Assembly: GCF_949628215.1 (NCBI RefSeq)
Contig: NC_134276.1
Span: forward strand, 105,500,756-105,564,755
DNA length: 64,000 nt
Reading direction: 5' to 3'
Source of the DNA: Phalacrocorax aristotelis
Taxonomy: Eukaryota; Chordata; Aves; Suliformes; Phalacrocoracidae
Notes under the pieces: model-generated
The model's input: only the letters and a program-made list of their open reading frames with translations
Database searches by the model: none
What the model was told of the DNA's origin: nothing
Part shown: positions 21,641 through 35,956 of the stretch, in pieces
How the letters are laid out: the number at the start of each line of letters is the position of its first letter
Position numbering within the stretch: position 1 is the first letter of the stretch
Made by a program: the position numbers and the translations under genes

Positions 21641-24600
21641 CTTTCTGGGGGAGGGTGGCGGGAGGATGGGCGTTCAGATGGATGGACATGGAGGACTTTT
21701 TTTTCTGGAGAAAAAAGTTAAGGATGTTTAAAAAATTGAAAAATATCTGTTGGACAGGAATTTCTACAAATGTTCCAGAGCAGGATATGAGGCCTGTGAA
21801 CAAAGAGTTAAACCAGCTGCAGGGGGAGGCTCCCTTTCTTTAGGGAGCACTGAAGGGAGGATCTAATTAAATGGCTTCTTAGGAAGTATGGAATAGAAGA
21901 TGCTTGTGAAGAATCCTGCCTATACATTCAAGATTATAGGACAGACTAGGCCTTAATGTGCTGCTTTTCTGTCCATTTTTGTTGTTATTTTAGTCTCCTA
22001 CTAACAGAACTTTTTGTGAGGAGAAAAGCTGTCTTGACAGTGAATACATTTTGCTTTTTCAGTCTGCATTTTGCACTATCCAGATGGCTAATGGTCATCA
22101 CATCTCAGACCTCTTGCAGATACATCTTTATGACTCCAGTCATCTGCTATACAGCATGAACAGTAAGTTCATTTGAACTTGTTACACGATATTGCCATGT
22201 TTCAGGTGCCCTCTGCCAACTTGTATATTGCATTAGTGACATACCCACCATGGCTCTGAGCAGCGTGCTGAGCACACTGACAACTTACATGACCATCATA
22301 AAATAAATGCTCCAGTTCATCGACCCCAGACTGAGCAGTGCTGGTATACTCATTGCCCTTGGATCAAATTGCAAGGATGGGTCTTTGGGACAGGGGAATT
22401 CCATTTCTGTGACAGTACAGCACGTAGCACTGGCATGCCTCGGCCAACAGCTGGGGCGCTCACACCTTAGCACGGTGCAATCACCCTGGAACAATTTAAA
22501 TTTTGGTAAAAATGAAGGTAAAATGTTTGTTGGTGCTGTGCACCCATTATGGCTGTCCCAGGCCACATACAGCAAAGATGAACTGGTCTCAAAGCCTTTT
22601 GCAATAGGAGCAAATCAGACTTGATAGCTCACATATAGGGGCTTAATTACTTTGGAAAGACAAGTCTGAGTGTCCAAACTGGTGGTGAGGACTCCGGGGC
22701 ACTTTAAAGTCTGTACAAAAGAAGGAAAATCTAGTGCTTATTAGAAAACATGGGCTTCCCAAACAACCTCTGGATAGTCCCACCTGTAAAGAAGACGCTG
22801 TGAACACCCTTCTCAGCAATGTATTTAGGTGCATCATGGAGAACTGCAGTTGCCAGTACGCTCAGTAGAGAAAGACGGGCATGTTGGAAGAAATGGAGGT
22901 GGCTGAGGAGGCACAGTAAGTCAGTCAATCAAGACTTCTGCGTCCCCTCACTTATGTCTCCTCTTCCTGGGGTCACACTGCTCAGGCTTCGTGTGACAGG
23001 TAGCTACCTCCAGTCAAGTTCAGACACGCAAATCCCTGCCTTCTTTCACAGGGAAGGGTCAAATTTCGGTGCCTCCATGACATTGGACCCCATTCCCCTA
23101 TCCTGCTGACATTAAAAATATGGTCTCAGAAGCAAAGGAGAGAGAAACATGACACTGTAGAAAGTCTGAGAGCAGAATTAGGCCATAGTGTCTTCAGTTT
23201 CCCTTCCCTAATTCTACTTCCTCCAAAGAGATAAAAGTTTGGCAAAAAGAATCTTTTTGGAAACAGCTGCAGAAAGAATGATTTTGCATCGACACATAAA
23301 AGCCAAGTTTTAAAATTCTTGTCCCAAAACCTCATGTAAAATACTATGGCTCCTTCTATGATTAACCCCAGTTCTCTTTCTGGTTCATAGTTGTCTGAAA
23401 ATAGACAAGCCCATGGAAGGACTGTAGGCAAGCAGTTGGGATTGCACCACGTATATGGCTAGACAGGCTTCAATTCTTTCCAGCATTGTTTTCTTTACCC
23501 AGTAAATACTATAAATTAATAGTATATTAATATTTGTGAAAATAAACCTTTAAATGACACAGGGGTCTACAAAATAAATGAGACCTGGGAAAGGGAAATG
23601 AAAACAATTCTTCACACCTTGTGTAATTTGGTGTGATTTGTACCATTGTGCCACATCAGCATGCTAAGTAGTCTTAAGCCAATACCTGACAGTTTTTACT
23701 GTAAAAACTCTTAAATTTTATTTTTTTAAGCTAAGTAAAATAAGTAAAAAACAGAAGATATATAGACATGAATAAGCAACCTCTGAGGTAATCTTAAAGA
23801 TATATCAGTTATTGTCCTAGGCTTCATTAATAGTGTATTTGCTTGACTTTAAGCAATTCTGCCTCCATATTTTTAGATATAGCTGAACCACATGAAATCT
23901 ACAACATAGGCTAAGCCAGATGTGAAGAAAAGAGAGGCCCTTTAATGGTTCTCATAAAATCTTTCATCTTGCAGTCTCCATGGCGTTTTTTTCCTCAAAC
24001 GGTATCAGTGCTTCCAGTTACAAAGGTTTGTGAAGGGCATGCAGGAAGCTTACTTACATAATTTTTCTCACCTTACCATTTCTTATATGAAATTCTAGTT
24101 ATTCACTTCATCACTTGGTTTTGCATTATTTTCCCGTGCATTCAGTTTCAAATAAGCTTCTATCCATGCAGTATGGCAAACTGATTTTTCAAATCTGCAT
24201 AAAAGCATAGGAAAGTTCAGGGACACAACAATTATTTATTAAAATTTTGCTTGGCAGGCTAAAATACATGAATAGAAATGAATCTTCTCAATATCAAGCA
24301 TGTCCTAAGGCAGCAGCTTGCAGAATAATAAGTTAACCATGTCACTGGTTCTAATTTTAGTTAATTGAGTACTTATTTCGCAGTACTCTTCCTCCTGGGG
24401 CACAGCGTCTGGCTTGTACGCACATGTAGCAAAGAGTCCTTGTAACTTCTTATTCCTTGCCTAAATCCCTTCTCCCACTCAGATTTCTCTGAGGAGGCAA
24501 ACAAGGTTCTGCCATCCTTGCCCATGGTGGCTTCCCTCTGCAAGTCCTGCGTACTGTGAAGCCCCATAAGTTTTCCCTCCTGCTGTTTTATTGACAGTTT

Positions 24601-27600
24601 CTGAGCATCTTCTTTCAGGTGCTCCTCCAGCTTCCACAGCGACTGACCGGTTATGTCAAAAGTTTTGGGTTTACCCTGCATTTCAGACAGCACCTTCCAT
24701 TTTCCTTTCTGGATTTGTTGGAGAAAAGTGACCAGTGACTCCTCTGACAGGGCTCATTAAGTGTTATGAATCCATTCAGTGTATTATCAGATATTTTAAT
24801 GAAGATTCCTTTCAGGGTTTCCACATCTGTGTGTTGAGATGTGAAGAACATATGGGCTGAGGTTTTCTGCTTATGAGTCATCACAGTAGGTTTCCAATGA
24901 CCAAATCTTGCTTTAGTCAGTGAGCGCAGCTGCCACCTAGGGACTTCACTCACTCCCAAATACACATCTAGGTTTTCATATTACTGCCACTACAGAAAAT
25001 ACACTCATCTTTGCACTTGCGTGCTTTCAGATGTGAAGACAGAGATAGAGTTGTTCTCACTCAGTTACGGTTTGGAAAGCAAGTCTTTTCAATCCTATCC
25101 TCCACAGCAAAATAAAACAAAAGAGATAATGGGCTGGTAGATGTATTATTTATGCCAGCAGTTTCAAGGAACTGTGACTAGTCAGCTTCATGTCAGGCGC
25201 CCTCAACGTCAAAATAACCAGTTTTCTTTCATAATGGAACTAAGTGAAGATTTTATTGATGTTGGCTTGGTAGTGTTCAGTAAGGGGATAAATTCTGATC
25301 TTGCTTTAGCATAATTAAGGTCCAGTTTGGGGGATTACTGTGACATTTGAAGTACCTACAGATTTATTTTTAAATTCATATTTTCCCCTCACCAAAGTCC
25401 TTCTGAGTTTTTATGTTGGGGGCTTTTTTTTCATGTAGAAGATTCTGGCAGCTTGTTTTTCTATCTATCGTGTAATCCACACAATATTAATTTGTATGTC
25501 TACAGTTTCTGTAAGTTTTAGATGACTACACATTGCTAGGTATTATTTCTAACAGAAATGGAGTAATAAGCTGTCACCTTGACTTCTCGGAATAAGAATA
25601 CTAATAAGGATCTCTTTGAAGAGGAAAACTCTTGTAACAGCAAAGAAACTCAATAATGGTTCAAATTTGCATAAAATAAGGGTGTTGATTCATTGCTTAC
25701 CTGTTTTTCCTAAAGTGTATGGGCAGTCTCTGAGGAACAAGAGTGAAGAGACAGTGTCATTTCCAGTTTTTGAAGAGAAATATGCAGAATATGGCATTCT
25801 CCCTTCACATCTCTTATACAGCTTGAAATTGTTATTTTGTGCTTCCTTCTGTTTGTTTTTGTTCATCACTGACCTTCATTTCTTGCTGGCCTCAGTCTGT
25901 AAAGAGGGGATGGGGGAAGATGGACTCTGGAGGTCAGAGGTCTTTGTGGATGTCCTCACTCCCTTTCCTCCCTTTGCCCATTTCTCCATCAATGACCTAG
26001 TGTTGTTAGATTACTTCTTTGCTTTTGCAAAACATCTGAAAATATTTGGAGTAATTGAAACTCCTCTAGACTCTCAATGTCCACTTAGAAGGTAGGCCTA
26101 TTATAGACTTGAGTAGGAAAATAAGTTATCAGTTACAAAATAAAATTCACACCAGTTGCCTATTGTCTGAAGTGCTGTCTGACGAGTTTCCAGAGACGGC
26201 ATTTCTTTTTCCTTAAAGGAAACACACTCCAGTTGTGTCACTGCATTTTTCTTTAATTTTTGTGGTCTGTAAGGGAGAGATTCCTTAAACCTTTCACCAT
26301 TACCTTTCGATAACCTTATCCCTTCTCATGTCCAGCTCTACTTCTGAACATACCTTTATATTTTGTGATATAATGTAAGAATAGCTGTGGCCATTACTCA
26401 GCCTGGGTAAATTTTGTAGTAATTAAAGTTTTGGGGTTTTGTTTTTAAAAGATAAGCTGCCTCAGGGGCCATATCTGTTAATAAGTTCTCCCCCACCCCA
26501 GACTTCCTAAAAATATTATCATGTGAAAAAGTGCTTGTTTTTTGATGTAATAGCCATCTGCATTAGGGGGAAAGGTTTGTATTTCTGCATTTCGCATCTA
26601 TTTCCTGAGCCAGTTAAGGGTGTCATGTGCAAAATAAATAATTAAAATATCTTTTTAAAGGACTGGGGGAGTAAAAGCCTTCACTGTTAGTTAACTCTGG
26701 AAATAATCTCACACAGGTAGAAGGAAAAGAAATAGTCTTCAGTCCAGAAATCTACATGCTCAAACTATACACCCACTGGACTTGTAGATGCAAAACCCAC
26801 TGCTATAAAGTATTCATCTCAAGAGACCGCCATTCTTGGATGGATTGCAAGACTGGGCTTGCAGTGGCTGATACTTTCTGCTCACCTCATTCTTAATATC
26901 TTCTAGGCAAAAAATGTGTATGCTAGCATGCAGATGTCACTAAAATGACTGAAGGGATGAATTTGGCTCAGTGGAATACAGGCTTGTGTAAGGTCAGTAT
27001 TATTTTGCTGTGTTTGAATGCAACTTCTTTGAGTGTGCTGACTGCTATAATTCTATTGTGAAGAATGTAATCAATTTCACAACTAAAAGTGTTAAAAAAA
27101 AAAACCAGGTACGGGGCTTGTAAAGCTTAGGAAGTGGAATGAGCGCTCAACATAAGACTTTGCAAGATATATAAATGCATTGCAGACATTTACTTATTCT
27201 TGTATCTCTTATGGTGTTTCTAGTCAAAGAGCAGAAGGTAACAGTTCCCATAATGTCTGCCTAACGTATTTCATCTGAACTAGCTAGAAGTCTGATCTTG
27301 TTTACGATTATGTCCTTTCTCAATTATTGCAATGCTGATGGTGGCATTCTCAAAACAGTAGCCATTAGAAGGCTATTCAGTCCTACAACAGGCCATATGT
27401 TTTACTGCAACAAAAAGTCAACCCAATTTTAGGGGCTTCTTATAACTGTAGCTGAAAACTGAAGAATCTCATGTATCGCCTAGGAACTGAGTGGGAAAGA
27501 TGACTAGGGCATGTATTAAAAGATAAATGGCATTCAACAACATTTCCTGAATAATAAGAGTCAGAGAAGACCTTTATACCAAGCTGCCTGTCAAAAAATT

Positions 27601-29640
27601 ACCACTCTTAAAATAAATGACAAATTCCAAATAAGCTATGTACAGTGGTCTGTACTATAGTAGTGTGGCATCTCAATTCATCACTCTCAAGAGAACCATA
27701 CTTATTTCTAAAGACCCCATCTTATCAACATTGTGATTTTTTGGTAGTAAAACATGTCATCTGTTGTATATTATTGTTTCATTCATACAGCGCAATCAAT
27801 ACTCTAATCTGTTATGGTACTTTCAGATTAATGTTGTTATTTTCAGAATAAGCAAATAGTAAAAATGGAGAGGAAATGGAAGAAGGGAAGTGTTCCACAG
27901 AGAGAAACATTTCACAAACAGCAGTGCATCATCCAAGCATGCTCTCTGCTGTGCTTCAGGAAAACAAGTCATTTACCAGATGTTTCAAATTGTGTGTAAA
28001 ATATAAAAGAGCATATTGGGGGAAATGTACTTAATGCTAGAATACTTATTTGTCTGTTGTAAGAATACTAAATGTCAAACATGAGCTAGCTTAAAGATAT
28101 TAAAATGCATCCTGTTTTACCCCTGCAATATATAGCTATACCTTTCTCAAATTATTCTCCTTGCTTTCAGGATCTGAGGAGATTTTTAGGTTTGCTACAT
28201 TTTTCTATCTGTCAAAAATGAGCTGATCCCTCTTTTTCTTTTTTGCCTCCCCCTTTATTGACTACCCCCCCCTCCATTACACTTTTTTCCTATGATCCTA
28301 TGATGCAAAATTTTTGGTATCCAGGCTTGGTTGAAATAGAGGTTGCAGCCCTGAGCACACACCTAGCCTACAAGAGCAATGATCACATTTCCCAAGTAAC
28401 AAGCGTGTTATAGCAGTGCACAGCAAAACCCACAGTCTGTTTTCGCATACGTTTGTGTCTTGAAGGCGAGCTCCTATATATCCTCTGACATTTGATAAAG
28501 ACAACTAGAAAGTCAGTGGTTTTCTGCATTTAATGCATGCTACAAGAGAGTGGTGAGCAAAGAAGAGAAAGATGATGATATCTTGCTTCCCAGAGTGCCA
28601 AAGGGATTGCAGTAAGATGTTCACCATGTTCTCTCTGAGCAAAACATCAACCCCCTCCCATGAAGGAGAGTGACATGGCAGGGGTCTGCATGCAAAGGGG
28701 CTCAAAGCAGGGTCTAGCCCTCATTCTCCACAGTCGCTTGTGCAGTGACGTTGCAGTGACATCAGTACGCACATGCTGAGGAAAGGCTCATGCACAACAA
28801 AAGCCTGTATAACTGCTTTGGAGGTGTGCTGAAAGAGCTGTGCTGAAACTGAGGAGACAGACAACATGTGGTAACAGTCCTGACCCGAAGGAGCCTCACC
28901 CTGCCTGGGAAAAACATAACTCAGTTGAAACTGGGGGAATAGAAAAGAGTGGTAGCAGAGCAGCTGGAGGCATTACCAGCTTCCAGTGTCTTCCAGTAAC
29001 GCTGTGCCAGCTGAGTTCTCTTTTTTCTTAATCTTTTATAAGCCTTTCCTGAAAAGACATTACTCAAAACATGGCTAACATCTCTTGAAGCAATAAACCT
29101 TCCTTTTGGCTATATGACTGAGTACAGCATTTGGGGTTTGTAATTTTAAAGAACTGGCTGATTTGCATAGGTGCGTTATTTCTTATAAGCGGAGCTGACA
29201 ATGCTGCCAATAGTTACATTTGGCCAACAATTTCTCTTGTAAAATCCTGCTTCTGCTGGGGTAAATTATTTTTCAGTGCTCTGAAATTTCTTATGCCAGG
29301 CCTCCGCCTCAGGGTGAATACTTGCAGTTTTATTTTACAGTTACTGATGTGTTTTTTTAACATTTCTGCCAAAAAAAAAATAATTAAAAAAAGAGTAATC
29401 TGTTCTCAAGATAATTGTGACATGATGTGTTTTCCCATGTCCCTGAATTCTTACAAGTGTTCTACTGGGACAGGACAAGATCATCATGCTTTGTAGCAGC
29501 AGCTTGACTTCTGGACAGGGAGAGCCATGTGTGTCTCCATGGAAAAACAGCTTTGCTCATGAAATTTTGCTCAAATGTGGTTAAATGCATACGCCTTTGA
29601 AGCATCGCTCTTCTCCTATGCTATTTTGAAACTCACTAGG
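21641..29640. other. Intergenic, no gene recognised
   Basis: Eight kilobases of A/T-rich non-coding DNA. Open frames such as 25616-26095 (+, 159 codons) contain no recognisable domain and no family resemblance. No interspersed repeat, tRNA or structured RNA was identified by eye. Confidence 0.55.
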
Positions 29641-29740
29641 GCTTCCTGGCGAAGGCTCCGATTCTTCATCTCCATGGGCTCAGAGGTTCGGAGTTGAGTG
29701 CAACATTGCATCCAGCAGTTTTCAGGGCTGATGCAGCACC

Positions 29741-29770
29741 AGAGCCAGGGCTGGAGCAGCCGGTGGCTCT
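29741..29770. other. Hairpin in a GC-rich patch
   Basis: AGAGCCA (29741-29747) pairs with TGGCTCT (29764-29770) around an inner GGCTG/CAGCC stem, giving a compact two-part stem-loop. It lies in a small GC-rich patch (about 29640-29880) in A/T-rich surroundings. No known RNA family recognised. Confidence 0.4.
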
Positions 29771-30026
29771 CCTGGGTCTCACAATCCCTCTGTCAGCCCT
29801 GGGACCATCCGGCCTCAGCACGGGCTGGGTCAGTGAGTCCAGAGGAAGGAAAAAGGATGGGGCTAGTTTGACTAGCGGAGGAGACTGAGGTTTCTTTAGT
29901 TCTCCAAGGAGTTCTACTTTTTCTGACTCAAACCAAAGTCTGGAGGCTTTTGAAAAGCTCTATAATTTAAGAAAGGTGAGGATAAACCCATCAATTTCTC
30001 AAACCCCTCTCCAAGGACTAGACTTA

Positions 30027-30055
30027 AAACCTGGGCTCTGAAAGTGCCCAGGTTT
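30027..30055. other. Perfect 10-bp inverted repeat with 9-nt loop
   Basis: AAACCTGGGC (30027-30036) and GCCCAGGTTT (30046-30055) are exact reverse complements separated by nine bases. It would form a stable stem as RNA or a small cruciform as DNA. No gene or known element is attached. Confidence 0.6.
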
Positions 30056-30060
30056 AGGAT

Positions 30061-33000
30061 GGCTCAGTTACTGCCCCAGAAATGAATTGTGCTGCTTAAA
30101 CTCGTGTCAGTTCCCCCCTGCCTGTCCCAGGAAGGTTATATATTTTTTTCTAATTGCAGGTGCTAGAAGTGTTGTTTTACAGTGTTTTCAGTCTCATCAG
30201 TTCAGTAGATCAGTAAATTTGATTACATTTATCATGTTTGCAAGGCAAATTTTACAAGAGAAACTTTCTTGTTCTTTGAGGTTATAAAGGACCCATGTGG
30301 CTTTGGAGTGAAGGACAGAAGTAAGAACACTCAAGGCAATGGTTCAAGTCTGCAAAGATGCTATTATGGTCCTGTGGGGTTGTCGAAGACTTCTGCCCTC
30401 ACACAGGTATGGCAAGGGAAGAAAATCATCTGCCTGAGGTAAAGATAAATCTCTGAAGAGAGAGCAGGCTGAATCCAAATATTTTCCAGCGTCCTGTAAA
30501 GGTATACGTAAAAAACACCATATCTAGTCAATCTGCCTCATTATATTAGAGAGAAGTGAGACATTCATAGGCCTAATGGGGAATTTGTCCAATCTGACAA
30601 TTTACCGTGGTCCTTGTGCTCCCTGTGGACCCAGAAGAACCTAATGATTTATGTCCGAGGTATTTTTTGCACATGAAACAAATGCAGTGGTACTTCTCCT
30701 AACAAATGGCAAATATGTGAGAGGATATAGTCCAACTGTTTTGGGAAAGGAACTTAGACTGACTTAATATCTGTTTTGTTGGGGTTTGTTTTTGGTTTTT
30801 TTTGTTTGTGAAAGGAAAGCAAGAAGACCACCATGTTAGAAGGCTTTTGGGGAAAACAAATGCTTGTATTAAAGGGAACTGCTGGAATGGTTAGCAAAGA
30901 TAGGAGATGGGCTGTCAGAAAGCCCTGGTGTTTGCCCGAGGTCTGTTCAGCTGGTCACCTTGGACAGTGCCACCATTTGCCCTGTGACCCTTGCCATTCT
31001 CCCAGTCCTGGTGAGAAGTGGGTGTAAATCAGTGTACTCTAAAAGAGAATAATGCAAGAAAAGAGACTTCAGGCACAACTTGGTTTTAATTTTGCTGTTG
31101 TAACCCATTGTTTCAGAGAACATGGGAACTGCTGTGCTACATAGAGACCTGATCTATTCTGATCACAGCCTGACTGTATAATTCACACTGATAAATAGCT
31201 TCTTTTATACTAAACATCTGTGGGAAAGGCTGCTTCCCATGCTGGCCACATGCCTGCTAAATAAAACACAGAGGAAATTAGCCAGGCAGTTCTGCATGCC
31301 ATTGTGAGAGAGGTTAAGGTTCAGCAATGACCTCTGGTCCCTTGCCCCTTGAACTGGTGGGGATAGATGCGCCATGAAGTTGGTGTACTAAGTCTGCTTT
31401 GCTATAGCAGTGCCTGACAACTTAGGTTACTCTGTAAAGGGCTTAGCTATCACAACTTTGGAAAAGTGTCTTAGATGGCCAGAGTCCTGCTTTTCCTTCC
31501 CCATCAAAAGCAGAGGTTGCAAAAATGCAGAGTAAATAAAACATTAGCAATGGTAAAATGCAGAAGCTAAACTGAAATATTTTTTCAAGCCGGTTGATTT
31601 ATGGAAGAGAGTATATTAATAGTAGCTTACCAGTTATATAATTGATTGCAAGCAGAAATCTGTAAAATTATAGGCCAATAATCTTTTTTAATAAATGTGT
31701 TCATCCCCATAAAATAACCAATGATCAGCTGTGAAGCAAATACTAACTATCCTCTAAAGACAGATTTTGGTGATGAATGATCCAATTAACCAGACTGCCG
31801 CGCTCTTTTAAACCCCTTTTTTCACTCTTGGTGAAGTATCTTGGTGCTTTCCTAATGTGCCCTATAACAAACCTATCAAAGGGACTGCAAATAGAAAAGT
31901 CACATTGCAGTATGATTTTGCAGTTCAGTGCTTGGTGATGGAGAACAATGCGTGCTGAGACACATTCAGTGTACCAGGGAGGATAGAAAGAATTTCAAAG
32001 AAGGAAAGAAGTACTGTTGTGAACTTAGTGGCAACTCAGACCTCTGATTCTTTAAGTGTTTTGGGACCCATTTACCTTTATACACAGTAAATGCATTGAA
32101 GACAGACATGCAATAGCTGAAGCTAAACTTTTGTCTAAATTGTGAGATGATTGGGGGTATATCTCTATGTGGTTTCTCCTGAAGTTGGGTACTTGGAAGT
32201 GGTAAGTGAGAAATTCTGTTTCATTCAACTTGAAAGATGTAAATAAAATTTAATAGCTTATGGGTCTTCAAAGAAAGGAGGTTGAAAATTGAGGGAGTGT
32301 CTTGTTTGAACAAAACAGAGATTTGCTTTGCCTGCCCTTGTGCAAATTTTCCTTAATTCTTGACATTAGCAAATTGTTTTTCCTGCAGAGAAGTGCAAAG
32401 AAACAGAAAATTTTAAAGAGGTTATTTATGGAAAGTAAATATTGAAATCCTTAGTACAAGAGCTTGCTGAGATGCCTGATTTTAAATATCACTCAGCTCT
32501 TAAAAGAAAAGAAAAGCCTGTTTTATATGTCAGCCTAAATACAGACCACAGAGGGTTAGGGATACCGAACACTTATTGTTAGTCACTGCAAGTACCTAGT
32601 AAGAACTGTTTGCTTGTGCATAACTGGTGATAAATTTTACCTATATATGTAAAAAGTGATCCTATTCTAGGAAAAATAAAAGTCTAACCTGAGCAATTGC
32701 AAATCTTCGCTTGTTCAGATGTAAGGGTAACGTTTCACTCAGCAATGTTACCCAATTCATAAGGCATCAGAGAATGTACAGAAACGGGAGTTCTCGTGTC
32801 CTTCTCTGCCTGTCCTTGTTTTTGTGGGTATTAGTCAGACCTTAAACAATGTTTGTGTTTTTCATCAAAGATAAGCTCTCAGGCAAACAGGAAGAGGGTG
32901 CAGTAAAAAGTGAACATAAACCATACACTGGAACTGCTGGCATCCAGAGATTTTATCAGCCTTTTCTTCTTTATTATGTCTGTATTTGCAATATACCTAT

Positions 33001-35670
33001 CTGTTGTTTTTTCTTTTATTGCTGTCTCTTGGCACTAGTAAATATTATATAACACAGGGTGTCTTCATGTCCAGACTGAAAATTGTTATGCAGCAATTCT
33101 TTCGTTGCCATGTACTTTATGAATTTGTACAGTTTGTGTCAGATACAGTTGACTTGCAAGTGATGGCCTCAGGAGAACGAATATCATGAGGAAAACTCAG
33201 TCTTCCTCTACATTTATCCAGCCAAATAACAACAAAATTTCTCCTCTATATGTGTTTCATGTAGTCTTAGAGTAAAAAAAGCTCTACAGTTAACATGTGT
33301 GATCTGAGTATTTGAAACCAAATCAACTGAAACAAAAGCAACTACTTCAACTTCAAAAAAAGTCACTGATCAGAAGCATTCATTGAATCCCTCAGCAAGC
33401 TTTTAACTGTGGCTTTCTCATACAGAATACAGATACTGTACAGCAGACCAAATCCCCCCAGAAGCTAGAAATAATTTGGCCTTCTGAAGAAATCGCTTGG
33501 GTAATAGAGGCATTCAGCACTTTGTCATCTCTTAATTTGCCTCTAATTTTGGCTCACCCTATTTCTCTATGAACAAAACTGTGCAGTCTCCTGGAAGCTT
33601 TTTGATCTAGATGCAAGATAGGCTCTGTCGTAGTCTATTTCTCTGAAGATGAAGCATTATTGGTGATACTTTTTTTTTTTGCCTGTCTTGTTTGTTCAGA
33701 TTTATAATGTATTCTAGGTTTGGTTTTGTAGTGTGTTTAGCACAGTAGTTCCCCAGGCTCAGCTGAAGCCAGTATATAGCATTGTCACATAAACAGAGTC
33801 CTGCTCCTTCATCTGCATAGTGCAATTACAACCAACCTGCTTTAAGCAGCATTGGAATGTGTTGGAACTTGGTTAAGTTACTAGCATCTCAAAACTTGTA
33901 TTAGGAGCTTGCCCAAAAAACATTGCCCGCCTTACTTGGCTGAAAGCCGTCTTCCTCTCCAGTTTTGCATATGCCCTTTTTACCTCAGTGGGAATTGCAC
34001 TCTGTGACAAATCGCGCTCAGAAACGTCTGGAGCGATTTACCTTGATTTTGTTGTGCTGAAGATGATTTTGCTCTCAAGGACACAAGATATTTGCAGGGC
34101 AACAGAGCCGCGCTAGGGTAAGTCCTGAGGTCAGATCTTGCGTTACCCTTAATTTTCTAGCAGACGCTTTGTTGTTTTCTTGAGGTTGCTGCTACCACTT
34201 TAAAAACAAGCATCCCAGGAATTTTCTTTTGAAACAGGCTTCCCCTTTCCAAATCCAATTATACTATTTCAGCTGGGTCATTTTCAACCCCTGCCGCATT
34301 TTTGGGTATTTTACTGAATTTATTAAAAGACGTGGCCCTGCCATGGGGAAAGCAAGGGGAGTTTTCACAGCGCTGACTCACGGCTCTGCTCCAGCGACCC
34401 TCGTGGCTCCAGAGTCTGGCGGGTTCCTTTTGGAAACCGTGGGTGGGCAAGACAGAGGCAGCCCCGCAGGGACTGGGAGAAGGCGCCGGCTCCCCTCGGC
34501 CGGCCAAGGGCTGCCTGGCTCAGCCCACACAGAACCAAGAGCGAGCTGGGCAGGCCTCAGCCACCAAGGGAGGGAGGGGAGAGGTAGCGCCCAGGAAATC
34601 CCGCACCTCCATCAAGCGGATCCAGGCTACACATCCCACTGGGCTTCTTCCAAGGGTCCAGAGAAGCAGAGACAACCTTGAACTGCTGGACTCACTGTCC
34701 ATGAGTCTGGCAGCACCTGAGCCTGACCTGTGCGCTGCGTAGGGATAACGGCTGGAAGGACTTGATGGAGCAGATGTGGGGGGAATTGCAACAGGACAAA
34801 GGAAAAGGATGGAGGACGTGGAAGTGGGAAGCCAAACTTCATCATCATTCATGTTAGTTTAGATAACGGGGTACGTTTTCATTTAGCAACAGGAAAAAAA
34901 TTCAGCACGCCAGATGCCCTGGTAACATTGCTACTACCCCACCACCTAAATCTTTAAATTAGAAAAAGCAGTTTGGAGTTAATGTTGGCAACTAGTATGG
35001 CCCTTCGATCACTTTTGCATCAGTTCTGAGCAGAGGGCACGGTGTCACTGCAGAAACTCTGGTGTCACAGATGCCATGAAACATGTCCCACAGCAGTGGC
35101 TCTACACTATGACTGTAAAATGGCATGCCTGCTCACTTGGGCTGCGTGACCTGGGAGAAAGCACCTTCAGAACTGAATTTTGGAACTGCATTTCAGCAGT
35201 CTCAAAGCTGAATTGGAGTTTCTTAAGAAATCGTTTCAGCTAAACTGAAGGGAATAAATATACAATACTTTATTAATTTTTAAAAAACGCTCTGAAGCAC
35301 TTCCATATTTTTCCCCCTCTAGCAATATTACTCTCAAGTGTCAGTTGGCATCTGTGTTGTAGCCACGTATAAAGATCCTCTTGTTATGGGAAGTGAATGA
35401 GGACAATAATGAACCATGCTGCCTTCTTCAGAAAAGTGGACATCTGTTCTTAGAAGACATTAGGAAATTTTCAAATACAGTAGTATTAAATCTATCCCCT
35501 AGCTTCAAAATAAAGTATAACATAGTCTTGTGCAGTTTGTATTTTTGCTATCTGTACAGTGCTTTTATCTGGGTTTAAATGGGGATTATTTAACATGGAT
35601 TTATTTTCAATATAAAATTATTAAATTTGTCTTTCAAAACTTCTCAGTCTTTCCTAATTTAGTGCTTTGG
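30061..35670. other. Intergenic, no gene recognised; GC-rich patch at about 34.33-34.83 kb
   Basis: Mostly A/T-rich unique DNA. Between about 34330 and 34830 composition shifts to GC-rich and several overlapping frames on both strands stay open (up to 150 codons). They read as low-complexity, Gly/Pro/Arg-rich strings with no domain, as expected of non-coding GC-rich DNA. I saw no transposon ends around the patch. Confidence 0.5.
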
Positions 35671-35673
35671 GTG

Positions 35674-35956
35674 GCCACAGTAGATATTACTGTGGCGCTT
35701 CATGCCACTGGGCGTGAAGTCCCTGCCAAGCTCCCTGAGAGCTCCCAGTTATGCAGGGTGACAAGGGGCGCTGTGTGGGCTGAGATACTGCGGGAGCCTT
35801 TCAGTAAGCCTAAAGGCTCCAGTCAGTTCCTGCAGAAGGATGTGTAAGTTGGGAGGATGCCATTTCTCTGCTTAGGTGTCTTTTTGTCAGAGTGCTCGGC
35901 AAATGGCTTGTTGTGTAAAGTCTTGCTTTGCAGCGTGGCTTTGCAGTCCACGCTGC
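35674..35956. other. Cluster of short-loop hairpins (possible structured element)
   Basis: Consecutive stem-loops within 283 bp: GCCACAGTA/TACTGTGGC (35674-35682 with 35688-35696, 5-nt loop); CTTCATGCC/GGCGTGAAG (35698-35706 with 35711-35719, 4-nt loop, one G-U pair); a two-part stem (35721-35726 with 35753-35758, enclosing 35729-35733 with 35739-35743); GGAGCCTTT/AAAGGCTCC (35793-35801 with 35812-35820, 10-nt loop); and GCAGCGTGG/CCACGCTGC (35930-35938 with 35948-35956, 9-nt loop). A 9-nt direct repeat TGCTCGGCA occurs at 35893-35901 and 35959-35967. I do not recognise an RNA family or transposon. Confidence 0.45.

Noticed and set aside
25616..26095. 159-codon + frame
   Set aside because: Unrecognised and of random appearance, with no splice or promoter context.
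28285..28310. CCTATGATCCTATGATG considered as a CR1 octamer tail
   Set aside because: The neighbouring sequence lacks the TTGGACTAGATGATC...CCAACC block that identifies CR1 3' ends, so the short repeat alone is not enough.
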